Shown: positions 22,029 to 34,268 of the stretch, piece after piece | Layout of the letters: every line of letters starts with the position of its first letter | How positions within the stretch are numbered: the first letter of the stretch is position 1 | NCBI RefSeq assembly: GCF_030272615.1 | Contig: NW_026728925.1 | Coordinates: 122,001 to 186,000 of the forward strand | From: Cryptomeria japonica | Lineage: Eukaryota; Streptophyta; Pinopsida; Cupressales; Cupressaceae | DNA length: 64,000 bases | Reading direction: 5' to 3' | The notes under the pieces: model-generated | The model's database searches: none | What the model saw: only the letters and a program-made list of their open reading frames with translations | Told to the model about the DNA's origin: nothing | Made by a program: the position numbers and the translations under genes

Positions 22029-22835
22029 TATTAGAGTAAAAGGTTTTATTTACTAAATTAATTTAATCATATTGATTAATTAATTAAGTCACCTTTTCCT
22101 TTTTTCACTTAAGCTAAATTTAGGAAGCTTTTTGGGGAATTTAATAATTATTTTATTTCATGCATTCATCCCTTAGGGTTTGCTTTAGGGTTTTGATCTC
22201 CTTTATTAAACAATTGATCTCATTGTAATTATTCATTCTGGCAAGTTAATTCATTTGTGATTCTTCTTGCAATTGTCTCCAATTATTCTTGCACTCTCTT
22301 GTTTGTAGGATTTTCTCTTGTACGTGGCAGGTATTTGCATGCAGGCGATTATTGGGCATTGTGGAATTCATGAATCATGAATTCTATCATGGTATCAGAA
22401 GTCCAGACCTGATGCACCTCATTCATCAAATTTGATATTTTCCTTATGAATATTTTTTGTTTGCATCTTGGGTCAATTTGAATCTCAAAATAAGATCTCT
22501 GAGGATTTGAAAATTCACCTTTTTTTGTGATCAAGGGGGGCGCCTATTGTTTTGGACCACCACCACCAGTGGTTAGAGACCTCCTCCCCTCCCCGACTGC
22601 CCTCCACCACCTCATGCCATCAACGGACCACCACCGCGCCACCAGTTTCATTGTTAGAAGCCTTTTTGAGCCTATTGGGATTTTTTTGTGATATTGGGAG
22701 CAAACAGAGGCGTTCTTCGATAAACCATATATTGAAGTAGAATTTATTTTAGATTTCATTTCTGGTTTGACCTTTTCTATTTTAGAATTGATGTAAACTT
22801 TTGTTTTAATCTTTTCTATTTTGTTTTAACCGTTA
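22029..22835 (+). mobile_element. Truncated Copia-type element, unit 2
   Basis: Array copy of the fragment at 1779-2585, with the same LTR end, TGGTATCAGA site and truncation point. The fragment was in the unit before amplification and is not an independent insertion. Confidence 0.75.
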
Positions 22836-22841
22836 TCTCGT

Positions 22842-23020
22842 CATACTAACTGCCAAAACGAACCTGAAGCAAAGATGCGTGATAAAGAGAGTATATTGTA
22901 TTTATAAACAGAGTGCAAGCGTTTGTATAGGTCAAGAGTGATATTCGGTGAAAAAGGGTGAGATTCAAAGTAAAACAGTGGAGCGTTGAATTGCAGCATT
23001 TTAAGAGGCTCGAGCTCAAA
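22842..23020 (-). pseudogene. Dead peptide gene, unit 2
   Basis: Array copy of the promoter remnant, with TATAAATA and the ATG-ACG-AGA-TAA dead end preserved. The loss of coding sequence is therefore ancestral to the array. Confidence 0.72.
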
Positions 23021-24219
23021 AGATGCTTTTATTTTTCTTGAACCAAACAATACAGTAGAAGTTCAATGCATTTTTGGTTTCACCATTTTTCTTTTCATAC
23101 AACCCTTTATAATTTATAAAAATGTTTTTCAATAAATTTTTAAATTTTAACCAAAATTGAAATGGTCAAGCAAAGAAAAAAAATGTTGAATAGCAGCAAT
23201 GAGTATGCTGATCTTGAATGCTATTCATTATTGAAAAAGTGTCTTTGATGACAAAGTGGACGTTATGATAAGTACAATAATTGAAAGGATACAATTTTAA
23301 AGGAAAAATCTTCAGAATCCTATCATCTAAAGTATCATAAATTGATGGAACCTCAAACTGTACATTTTAAAATCTCTCCCAATGGGATGTTTCTTTTGAA
23401 ATATTTTTTTTGTGTGCAAGGGTGAGCTAGTCATAGTTCTAGTCTTTTCATGACCCCTTTTCTCCCAAGTACAATAGTTTGGAGTTGAGATGCACTTTCT
23501 ATTATTCCACTTTGGTTTTTTGTTCTTCCAATCATGGATCTTTAATTTACATCTTTATGTCTCTTTTACCATTTATTAATAGGTAACATTACTTTTTAGC
23601 TATATACCATCATTTCATCCTTTCTAGTTGTCCTTTCCTTTATTGATGTTTTGTTATTAGCCTTAATAGCTTAATAATCTTTGATGAGTGACCACTTTAA
23701 TGAATTGTCAAAATTTATTTGTATCCCATTGTTGTTATTGCATCTATATTCTTTTTTGTTTTCTATGAAGGAAGGTATAGTTAGAACCATTATGGTCCTT
23801 GTATCAAGTGTGCATGTTATAATATGATAGATGATAACTTTCATTTTCTTTATATGTCAATCTAACATCAACAAGAGCATCGCTTATCATAGAATCTACC
23901 CACCTATGTGGTACAGTTGAAAGAACTAACATTTGGCTTGTTGCCAATAGAAATTTTCTATTTGTCTACATGTGTTCAATCCCTTTGTGAGATGTAAGAG
24001 GATCATTTGATAATAATATGTCATGTTTCTCTAAAGACTTAAACGGGAGTTTTTGTTTGAGATATCTCATTCTTTGTTGCTTGTGGCCTATGAATTTTTT
24101 ATGTTGAGGCGTCCCCCTCCTCTTGTATTATGAGATTTTCCTTGTACCGACAAGTATATATTGATGTGTGATAAGATTCAACATATTTCCCACATCACTT
24201 CAACATATACTTGTTGCAG

Positions 24220-26050
24220 GTAGCATGTGCCAACTTCTTGTGATATGAGTGCTCCATACATACAACCAACCTCTCCTCCCCAATTGTCAATATTCTTAGT
24301 GACAAATAGCTGAAATGTGGCATTCTCTTCAATACATCACATAGGCTCTTGAAATCTATATGTGCTAGATAATTTTAATTCACCACTTAGCAATATGTGA
24401 TATGGTAATAATTATTTTCTCAAAGAAAATAAACAACAATCATGTAATGAAATTTTTAACAGGTTAAACACTTCGAAAAATTAAAAATTAAACCATTAAT
24501 GCAATACATTAGAACATGGGAATATGTTTGCCATTATTAGAGTGGGAAGAATAAATGGGTTGGTATAGCTCTCCATTGACTAATTTTCCTAAGGTACTGT
24601 GTCAATTTCAAAATAATGTTTGTATAGTTTTTCAATTCTATTTTATTTAGTGCAGCATTTCTAGTCTTTAAATTTGATGCAAAATGAAAGGGTTTCCATG
24701 TGCATTCAAGTATGTCCTTAACTTCTCCTTTCAATATTAAAAAAAATATATTTTATCTATTTGAGAAAATTTCTTAAGAGGAAGATAAAAAAAAAATTGT
24801 GCTCGTTATCAAACTATGATTTTTTGTTCCTTGGGAGATAGATAAAATTTGAGTGATTTGATGAGTTCCATAGAATGATAAACAAATTTGAAAAAGATAA
24901 AATTAATGGATGGTGTCCTAGCGATTCATTTCAAGAACATTCTTGAATTTAGGAAGAATATCAAATTTCCTATATGTAGATGGTATCTATTTGATTATTT
25001 ATTTAACAAGTTTTTTGTGCCTAGCATAATGGATAATCATTATAGGTTTCACCTTGTCAATGTAATTATCCTTAATTTATTCCATTGTGAATATTTGTTG
25101 GGTCTCATATGTAAGAAATACTATCATAAGACCCATGAAGTTAAATATTTAAAGAGGGTAGAGTTACTTACAAATACAAATAAATTAACAAGTTTTATTT
25201 GACCTAACTCCATGTTTCACTAAAACTAATTCCTTATGAGCTTGCCACTAAATATGGTTGAGACATAATAGTCCTAGGGTGATTTACTTTTGGAGGCATA
25301 TAATCAAGTCCAATGTACAGTAAATAGTGTTGAAGACTTGCTCAAGAAATGAACTATAGCCTTTTGAAATTTACAAATTTGAGGGATATTTCAATTCAAA
25401 TTATTACATATTATGCTAGGTCCTAGAAATGTAGTGTAATTAATAAATATGCATATGTCTATGACGCTTGTTTTGAATGTTCATTTTTTTTAATGTAAAT
25501 AGGCTATTTGAGTATTTGGACCATGGATCATACAGGGAATATACAAATATATTATTAATTTTAAAGTCACTTACCCTCCCTATATCTCCATATGGTATAT
25601 CACCCTTTTTCACACTTTCTTGGAAGCCTTCTCTAGTTAATGGACAAAGTAGGTAGGAAATTAATGGGTTCTATACTTCATCTATGTTAAAGATGTAGTG
25701 TTTGTTTGAATGAACCCTTTGTGGCTATATATACATTTCTCATCTAGAAATTGTAGAAATTTTTAGTATTTCTTTATTACCCTTATGTTGAATATATTAC
25801 GATTTTTGTAGAAGAAGTCTGTCTAATTAAGTAATGAATTTACTTAGTACCCATATTTCTTCTTTTTGGGAAAAGGTTGATGATAATATAGGATACAATA
25901 TGTATCACTATTGAAGAATTGTAATCAAAATTTATGTTTCTCCTATGGTTCCTCATTACTTGTTTATTTATAACCAACTAATAGTTATAGTAATCATATG
26001 GTACATGTATGAGGTGGATAAATTTCATTCTAAGTAGCATTAGAAAGATA
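24220..26050 (+). repeat. Half-repeat B within the unit (shown for unit 2)
   Basis: Diverged paralogue of half A, in the same orientation about 4.08 kb downstream. It contains the target site that is occupied in units 1 and 3. In unit 1 it is therefore split into 3970-4976 and 16186-17000, and in unit 3 into about 33262-34268 and 44958-45790. The A/B relationship shows that the 9-kb unit is a higher-order repeat built from two older monomers of about 4.5 kb. Confidence 0.8.
25222..25226. other. Empty target site of the LTR element, unit 2
   Basis: CACTAAAACTAATTCC with a single AAAAC and no trace of the element. LTR insertions are not cleanly excised, so this is the ancestral state. Units 4 (53994-53998) and 5 (63035-63039) are the same. 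Confidence 0.9.
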
Positions 26051-27740
26051 GTTACAACATTACCAATTTGAAGCTGAGAACATCACTATATTATTAAGGG
26101 AGTCTTATGATCTTGTGGCTGGAATGGTGAAAGGTTATGGACTAAAATTGTATAAGAAAATATATTAAAATCCCAAGAATATTATTCATAGAGTGTTCAC
26201 TAAAATATTGGAAGGTCTTTTAATAAGAATAAATAATTTGAAGGGGATTATTTGTGAAAAAATTCCATAAAAAACTGAGAGAGATGGTAGGATGGACAAT
26301 ATGGATAGGATGGTAGGAGCTGAGTTGATGTGGAAGTTGAATGATTTAGGGTATAAATGATGTTTCAATGATATCAAAGACACAATGAAGATATAATAGA
26401 TTCTATAACTTTTAAGGTTGGGAAACACACACATAATAAACATGTATTTTTTCCATCCCATTGACGGTAGGAAGAATGTGATAATTAGGCATAGTAGCTT
26501 ATGGATATTTTTGGAGACAATTTCATTTAAGATGTAAGGGAAAAAAAATGTTTATAATTCTTCTCTAATAAATCTCTATGGTAGCTAACTGCCAATTAAA
26601 AGTGTAGAATTTTTGTGTGAAAAATGGAGATGAAACTCAAATAGCTAACTATCAATTGGCCAAAATATCTAGCTATACTATTGAGGACCAATTTATCATA
26701 AATGAGGCACTCAAGATAGTTGTCATATTTGTAGTATGTCACTAAAAAAATAGAAAAAGTGTAGGGGACCATGACGCAAAGCCTGAACATATTAAATCTT
26801 GGTCCCCACAAAATGATTTGAAGCTTTAGGCAAAGCATATGGCCATGAATATTTTATAAAGGGAAAACACACCAGGGAACAATTATAGCTTGCTAATGTG
26901 ATTGAATAGAACCCATTCAATGGTCTTGATTAAATTATTATTGTAAGAGAACTAAAGCTCTAAAGGCGAGCAAAGAATTTGACAATGTATGATTTTAATG
27001 TCAACATTATTATGAAGGAAAAGGTTTCCACATTGTTTTGTTAGAATTCTATCAACTCTTGTTCATGATTCAAATTGTCTTGGCTTCATTAATATTTGGA
27101 ATCAAATTAACTATGTGTGCTAAGCACATTACTAAAACCTTTGAACAAGATGAAATTTGCAATGGCCTGCTTCATCGTGTTTTTCTTAATTTTGCTTTAA
27201 ATTTTTACATTAAAAAAATTATATATTACATAAAAATTGGTAAACCCTAATATAATATTTGGAGTGACAAATATACATTATAATGTGTATTAAAGCTTTG
27301 GTCAGATCCAAACCATAACGTACGGCCTGTTGTAGCAGGCACATCATATAAGTTGTGTATGTTTTACAAAGCGCGATTAAAATCTTACTAATTTATAATC
27401 CTTTCAAGTATTATGGATAGGCCCTTTCTTAGTTTTCTCAAACACGTAACTTTTTGTGACACCATAGCAAAAGTCTGTTGAAATTTTTTATGTACCTTTC
27501 GTGAATCATATTTAAGATCTGATTAAACTGAATATGTATATTCTTCAATACAAATGAAATTATATCCACTCAAGATAGATGAAAGCGATCTGGCCTTTAA
27601 AATGTGTCAGTGGTTAGTCAATGGCGATAGATGATATTTCTCCCTATCACCGCAGATCTGGATTGAAAAATACGTAAATGTATACTGAGTATCCATGGCA
27701 GAATATCTTAATTAGGTGATTGGATCCACAATAAGTGTAT

Positions 27741-27941
27741 TCAACAGCAACTAGGATCTGGAATGTTGCCTTCACAGTTAGGACACGACGCTAACATCTC
27801 CACAATTTCAAGCAGATTATCAATGCCTGCATTTGTATTCACTATTTTGTTGAGGATTGGTCGAGCAGAGACAGCGAGGGAAAACACAACGTTGAGCACA
27901 AGCAGCAGTGCCATAACTTTCAGAAGCATCGATCTCGACAT
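27741..27941 (-). CDS. Small secreted four-cysteine peptide, 66 aa, unit 2
   Basis: Same protein, residue for residue, as the unit 1 copy at 18700-18900, including the VSA cleavage site and Cys53, 56, 65 and 66. I see no nucleotide change in the coding region, although the flanks differ (for example GATCTGGCC where unit 1 has GATGTGGCC). The start is again the first ATG below the TATA box at 28043-28050. The upstream extension of the frame differs between units (Pro, Gln or Arg at the same place), as expected for untranslated sequence. Confidence 0.72.
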   Translation of the reverse strand: MSRSMLLKVMALLLVLNVVFSLAVSARPILNKIVNTNAGIDNLLEIVEMLASCPNCEGNIPDPSCC

Positions 27942-28042
27942 ACTAATTGGCAGAATGAATGTTAACAAATGAAAAAACGTATTCGGTTTAGCGAGATAGA
28001 GAGCGAAGATCGAGAATGGTGATTGATAAACAAGGAAAATCG

Positions 28043-28320
28043 TATTTATAGAGACAGACGACGGCGTGTGAGTATGTTTGATCAAGTCAAAATTAAAATT
28101 TGTTCAACTAGGGTGATATTCAAAGTAAAAAATGGCGCGTGGAACTGCAACATTTCAAGAGGCGACAAAGGGACTTTGAATATCAACATTGACTTATTCA
28201 TATTGCACGTCAATTGTCTTCGCTCTCTATCAAGCATGAAAGCACCTTTAACACCAATATCACCAATTTCAATTTTGACCTATTCAAACATTTGCACTCC
28301 ATCGTCCATCTCTATAAATA
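28043..28320. promoter_or_regulatory. Shared bidirectional promoter, unit 2
   Basis: TATAAATA boxes at 28043-28050 (minus) and 28313-28320 (plus), with mirrored TTGACT and TTGACC cores. It differs from unit 1 by a T-to-C in CGCTCTCTATC and by GATTGATAAAC just inside the minus transcript. Confidence 0.7.
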
Positions 28321-28454
28321 CGATTTACCTGGTTTATACATCACCATTCTCGATCTTCGCTCTCTATCTCTTAAAAAATTCACTCGGCTCTTCTTTCTTC
28401 ATTTGTAAACCAATACGTACGTTTCTTTGCTTGATATTCATTCTGGCAATTAGT

Positions 28455-28679
28455 ATGGAGAGATCGATTCATCTGAAAGTTATGGTAGTGCTGCTCATGC
28501 TCAACGCTATGGTTTTCCTCGCTGTCTCTGCTCGACCAATCCTGACGGAAAAAGTGAATACAAATGCAAGCGTGAACAACAATGATTCAATTGATAATCT
28601 GGTTGAAATTGTGGAGATGTTAGCATCTGGTTCTAACTGTTCAGGCAACATCAAAGATCCTAATTGCCGCAAAAGATAA
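28455..28679 (+). CDS. Small secreted two-cysteine peptide, 74 aa, unit 2
   Basis: Protein identical to the unit 1 copy, with Val11 in the signal peptide (KVMVVLL). A change in the minus gene's 5' UTR removes an upstream stop, so the artefactual frame here extends back to 28023. This variation in the extension supports ATG 28455 as the real start. Confidence 0.7.
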   Translation: MERSIHLKVMVVLLMLNAMVFLAVSARPILTEKVNTNASVNNNDSIDNLVEIVEMLASGSNCSGNIKDPNCRKR

Positions 28680-31070
28680 AACAATGATGCATAGAGTTAC
28701 TGTGAATCCAACGCACATAACTAAGATTTTTCGCCACGAAAATCCGTGGGAGCTTTACATTATTTGGGTATTTTGTGGTCCATGGTGACAAAGAGAAAGA
28801 GAAATATAATTAAATCCCTTGGACACTACTCGCTGACACATTTTGAAACCAGAACGCTTTCATCCATCTGGATTGCGTAATATGTAATTATTTTTCTGTA
28901 TTCAAGAATATACATATTCAGCCCAATCAAATCTTAAATATCAAATTTGTTTCATTAAATATTCGTTTTCTAATTGTTCATTGTTTTCCACATTGAAGTT
29001 GGTGTGGTGGTAGCTCTAGTTTGTCGCAGAAATAACGTTTTCCTTTCTATTTCCCAATTATCATTAATCTTTTAGTGGTAAACTACCAAACTTATATTGA
29101 GTCAAGTTTCCCTATTCCTCTTTGGATATCCCAATTACTTATACAAATTATACATATTACTTATTTATACCGTTAATTTAAGTAGCATAGGTCAACTTCT
29201 TGTGATATGATTAGTCAAGCAAGGAACGAAGCTCTCCTCCTCAATTGTCATTATTTTTAGTGAAAATTATTAGTAACAAAAAATGATACGTAGCATTATC
29301 TCAAAGGCATCATGCAAACCCTTCACATCTATCTGTGCTACATAATGTTAATTCACTACTCACCAAATGTGATATGGTCATACTTTTTCCCTAAACAAAA
29401 TCAACAACAATCAAAACTAATGGAATTTTAAACAAGTTAAACACTTATAAAATTAAAAAATGAAGCCATTAATGCAATGATTTCAAGAAAATAAAGCTAT
29501 TTAGTACTATTATTATAGCGAGAAGAATAAATGGATTTTATCTCTCTGTTTAGAACAGATTTCCTTCTAAGGTGAAAATTTTGCAACTAATTTTCCTAAG
29601 GTATTTTGTCAAGTTCAATTAGAGGATATAAAATATTGGAGGTGCGTTTTATGTAGTGCAACTTTCTTGGTACTTGAACTTGACACAAAATAAAAGGATG
29701 TTTATGTGCAGTCAAGTATGTCAAGTAGTGCAACTTTCTTGGCACTTGAATTTGGTAATTTTTCTAAAGCCAACAAAGTATTTGTGCTTCTTATCTAACT
29801 ATGAATTTTAGTTCCTTGAATTTTCTTTTAGTTTTGATAAAATCAAGAAAATGCTAACTCAATCATATAATATCTAATATTTTGAAGGATAAAGTGCCAT
29901 GGCTTATCTAACCAATTCGCTAGAATGTTGGAGAAGTTTAAAAAACATATATTGAATGGTGTCCTAGCCAAAAGTAGGAATAATATTGAATTTGCTACAA
30001 GTAATTTTGGGCTATTGGATTATTTCATTAAAAAATTGCTTGAGACTAGCCTAATGAATAAAAATTATATGTTTGGCCTTGCCAAAAGTTATTATTTTTA
30101 ATTGCTTCTTTTTTTAAAACTTTTTGGTTTTCATATGTAAGAAATATTATGTTACTTGACCTAAGAAGTTAATTATTAAAAGGAGAAACTATTGTTTACA
30201 ACTGAAAGTAAGTTAAAATTTCTTTTCTCTTGAATCCCAATATCCTTGAAGTTTTTAAACTTTCTCAGCTTACTGCTAAATATTATTTAGACAAGAATAG
30301 TGATAGGTTCAAGTAGTTCTTAAGGTATATAATCAATTCTAACATGAAATAAAAGGTGTTGGATTTTGTTTGAAGAAATAAATTAGAGCCCTTTGAAATT
30401 AAGCAATTTGATGGATATTTTAGATTATTTTTCTAGGTACTAGGAATCTACTATAAGAAGCAAATATGCATATGTCTAATGCGCCTTCTTGTAAATATCC
30501 AAAAAAATATGTAAATAGAATATTTAATTATGAGGCAGGGGTTGTAGCGGGATTCCATAAATCTATTATAAATTTTAAAATAGCTTACCCTCCTTGTACT
30601 TTCATATAGTATCCACTCTTGCACACTTTATTGCAAGCCTTCTCTTTTGAATGGACTAAGTAGTTAGGAAAGAAACTAGTTTTATACTTCATTTGTGTTA
30701 GACATGTTTTTATTGTCTAATTAAAAACAATGCAATTGGATATACATTTGTCTTGTAGAAGTTATAGATTTTTTATTATTTCTTTACTATCCTTATCCTT
30801 AATATACTAGGATTTATATAGCATAAGAATATCTAATTAAGTAATAAATTTTCTTAGTCCCCCTATTTATCTTTTTTGGTGAAATATTGATAAAATTTAG
30901 GATACAATATGTATCATGATTGAAGAACTATAACCATAATTATGGCTATCCTATAGTTCATCATTACTCGTCTACTTTTATGCCTAACCAAGTGATATCT
31001 CTAGTAATCATATGGTACATGTATGAGGTGGATAATATTTTATTTTAAGTAGCATTAGAAAGATGGTTCC

Positions 31071-31877
31071 TATTAGAGTAAAAGGTTTTATTTACTAAAT
31101 TAATTTAATCATATTGATTAATTAATTAAGTCACCTTTTCCTTTTTTCACTTAAGGTAAATTTAGGAAGCTTTTTGGGGAATTTAATAATTATTTTATTT
31201 CATGCATTCATCCCTTAGGGTTTGCTTTAGGGTTTTGATCTCCTTTATTAAACAATTGATCTCATTGTAATTATTCATTCTGGCAAGTTAATTCATTTGT
31301 GATTCTTCTCGCAATTGTCTCCAATTATTCTTGCACTCTCTTGTTTGTAGGATTTTCTCTTGTACGTGGCAGGTATTTGCATGCAGGCGATTATTGGGCA
31401 TTGTGGAATTCATCAATCATGAATTCTATCATGGTATCAGAAGTCCAGACCTGATGCACCTCATTCATCAAATTTGATATTTTCCTTATGAATATTTTTT
31501 GTTTGCATCTTGGGTCAATTTGAATCTCAAAATAAGATCTCTGAGGATTTGAAAATTCACCTTTTTTTGTGATCAAGGGGGGCACCTATTGTTTTGGACC
31601 ACCACCACCAGTGGTTAGAGACCTCCTCCCCTCCCCGACTACCCTCCACCACCTCATGCCATCAACGGACCACCACCGCGCCACCAGTTTCATTGTTAGA
31701 AGCCTTTTTGAGCCTATTGGGATTTTTTTGTGATATTGGGAGCAAACAGAGGCGTTCTTCGATAAACCATATATTGAAGTAGAATTTATTTTAGATTTCA
31801 TTTCTGGTTTGACCTTTTCTATTTTAGAATTGATGTAAACTTTTGTTTTAATCTTTTCTATTTTGTTTTAACCGTTA
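31071..31877 (+). mobile_element. Truncated Copia-type element, unit 3
   Basis: Array copy. The LTR ends at 31431 and the primer-binding site is at 31432-31441. A private change makes GGGGCACCTATT where units 2, 4 and 5 have GGGGCGCCTATT. Confidence 0.75.
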
Positions 31878-31883
31878 TCTCGT

Positions 31884-32062
31884 CATACTAACTGCCAAAA
31901 CGAACCTGAAGCAAAGATGCGTGATAAAGAGAGTATATTGTATTTATAAACAGATTGCAAGCGTTTGCATAGGTCAAGAGTGATATTCGGTGAAAAAGGG
32001 TGAGATTCAAAGTAAAACAATGGAGCGTTGAATTGCAGCATTTTAAGAGGCTCGAGCTCAAA
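31884..32062 (-). pseudogene. Dead peptide gene, unit 3
   Basis: Array copy. It has private changes next to the promoter core (CAGATTGCAAGCGTTTGCAT where the other units have GAGTGC and TTGTAT), which suggests the remnant drifts without constraint. Confidence 0.72.
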
Positions 32063-34268
32063 AGATGCTTTTATTTTTCTTGAACCAAACAATACAGTAG
32101 AAGTTCAATGCATTTTTGGTTTCACCATTTTTCTTTTCATACAACCCTTTATAATTTATAAAAACGTTTTTCAATAAATTTTTAAATTTTAACCAAAATT
32201 GAAATGGTCAAGCAAAGAAAAAAAATGTTGAATAGCAGCAATGAGTATGCTGATCTTGAATGCTATTCATTATTGAAAAAGTGTCTTTGATGACAAAGTG
32301 GACGTTATGATAAGTACAATAATTGAAAGGATACAATTTTAAAGGAAAAATCTTCAGAATCCTATCATCTAAAGTATCATAAATTGATGGAACCTCAAAC
32401 TGTACATTTTAAAATCTCTCCCAATGGGATGTTTCTTTTGAAATATTTTTTTTGTGTGCAAGGGTGAGCTAGTCATAGTTCTAGTCTTTTCATGACCCCT
32501 TTTCTCCCAAGTACAATAGTTTGGAGTTGAGATGCACTTTCTATTATTCCACTTTGGTTTTTTGTTCTTCCAATCATGGATCTTTAATTTACATCTTTTT
32601 GTCTCTTTTACCATTTATTAATAGGTAACATTACTTTTTAGCTATATACCATCATTTCATCCTTTCTAGTTGTCCTTTCCTTTATTGATGTTTTGTTATT
32701 AGCCTTAATAGCTTAATAATCTTTGATGAGTGACCACTTTAATGAATTTTCAAAATTTATTTGTATCCCTTTGTTGTTATTGCATCTATATTCTTTTTTG
32801 TTTTCTATGAAGGAAGGTATAGTTAGAACCATTATGGTCCTTGTATCAAGTGTGCATGCTATAATATGATAGATGATAACTTTCATTTTCTTTATATGTC
32901 AATCTAACATCAACAAGAGCATCGCTTATCATAGAATCTACCCACCTATGTGGTACAGTTGAAAGAACTAACATTTGGCTTGTTGCCAATAGAAATTTTC
33001 TATTTGTATACATGTGTTCAATCCCTTTGTGAGATGTAAGAGGATCATTTGATAATAATATGTCATGTTTCTCTAAAGACTTAAAAGGGAGTTTTTGTTT
33101 GAGATATCTCATTCTTTGTTGCTTGTGGCCTATGAATTTTTTATGTTGAGGTGTCCCCCTCCTCTTGTATTATGAGATTTTCCTTGTACCGACAAGCATA
33201 TATTGATGTGTGATAAGATTCAACATATTTCCCACATCACTTCAACATATACTTGTTGCAGGTAGCATGTGCCAACTTCTTGTGATATGAGTGCTCCATA
33301 CATACAACCAACCTCTCCTCCCCAATTGTCAATATTCTTAGTGACAAATAGCTGAAATGTGGCATTCTCTTCAATACATCACATAGGCTCTTCAAATCTA
33401 TATGTGCTAGATAATTTTAATTCACCACTTAGCAATATGTGATACGGTAATAATTATTTTCTCAAAGAAAATAAACAACAATCATGTAATGAAATTTTTA
33501 ACAGGTTAAACACTTCGAAAAATTAAAAATTAAACCATTAATGCAATACATTAGAACATGGGAATATGTTTGCCATTATTAGAGTGGGAAGAATAAATGG
33601 GTTGGTATAGCTCTCCATTGACTAATTTTCCTAAGGTACTGTGTCAACTTCAAAATAATGTTTGTATAGTTTTTCAATTCTATTTTATTTAGTGCAGCAT
33701 TTCTAGTCTTTAAATTTGATGCAAAATGAAAGGGTTTCCATGTGCATTCAAGTATGTCCTTAACTTCTCCTTTCAATATTAAAAAAAATATATTTTATCT
33801 ATTTGAGAAAATTTCTTAAGAGGAAGATAAAAAAAAAATTGTGCTCGTTATCAAACTATGATTTTTTGTTCCTTGGGAGATAGATAAAATTTGAGTGATT
33901 TGATGAGTTCCATAGAATGATAAACAAATTTGAAAAAGATAAAATTAATGGATGGTGTCCTAGCGATTCATTTCAAGAACATTCTTGAATTTAGGAAGAA
34001 TATCAAATTTCCTATATGTAGATGGTATCTATTTGATTATTTATTTAACAAGTTTTTTGTGCCTAGCATAATGGATAATCATTATAGGTTTCACCTTGTC
34101 AATGTAATTATCCTTAATTTATTCCTTTGTGAATATTTGTTGGGTCTCATATGTAAGAAATACTATCATAAGACCCATGAAGTTAAATATTTAAAGAGGG
34201 TAGAGTTACTTACAAATACAAATAAATTAACAAGTTTTATTTGACCTAACTCCATGTTTCACTAAAAC

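Larger units (their letters stand above)
27507..28946. repeat. Large inverted repeat containing the gene pair, unit 2
   Basis: Array copy of the structure at 18466-19905. Arms are about 27507-28050 and 28313-28946, with the same mirrored 3' blocks and TATA boxes. Confidence 0.85.
20252..29292 (+). repeat. Array unit 2 (9,041 bp, empty insertion site)
   Basis: A complete unit without the LTR element, so it serves as the reference for the undisturbed unit. The empty target site AAAAC is at 25222-25226. Private variants include CCTATGGTA near 20555 and GAATCATGAATTC preceded by ATG rather than ATC near 22370. Confidence 0.96.
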
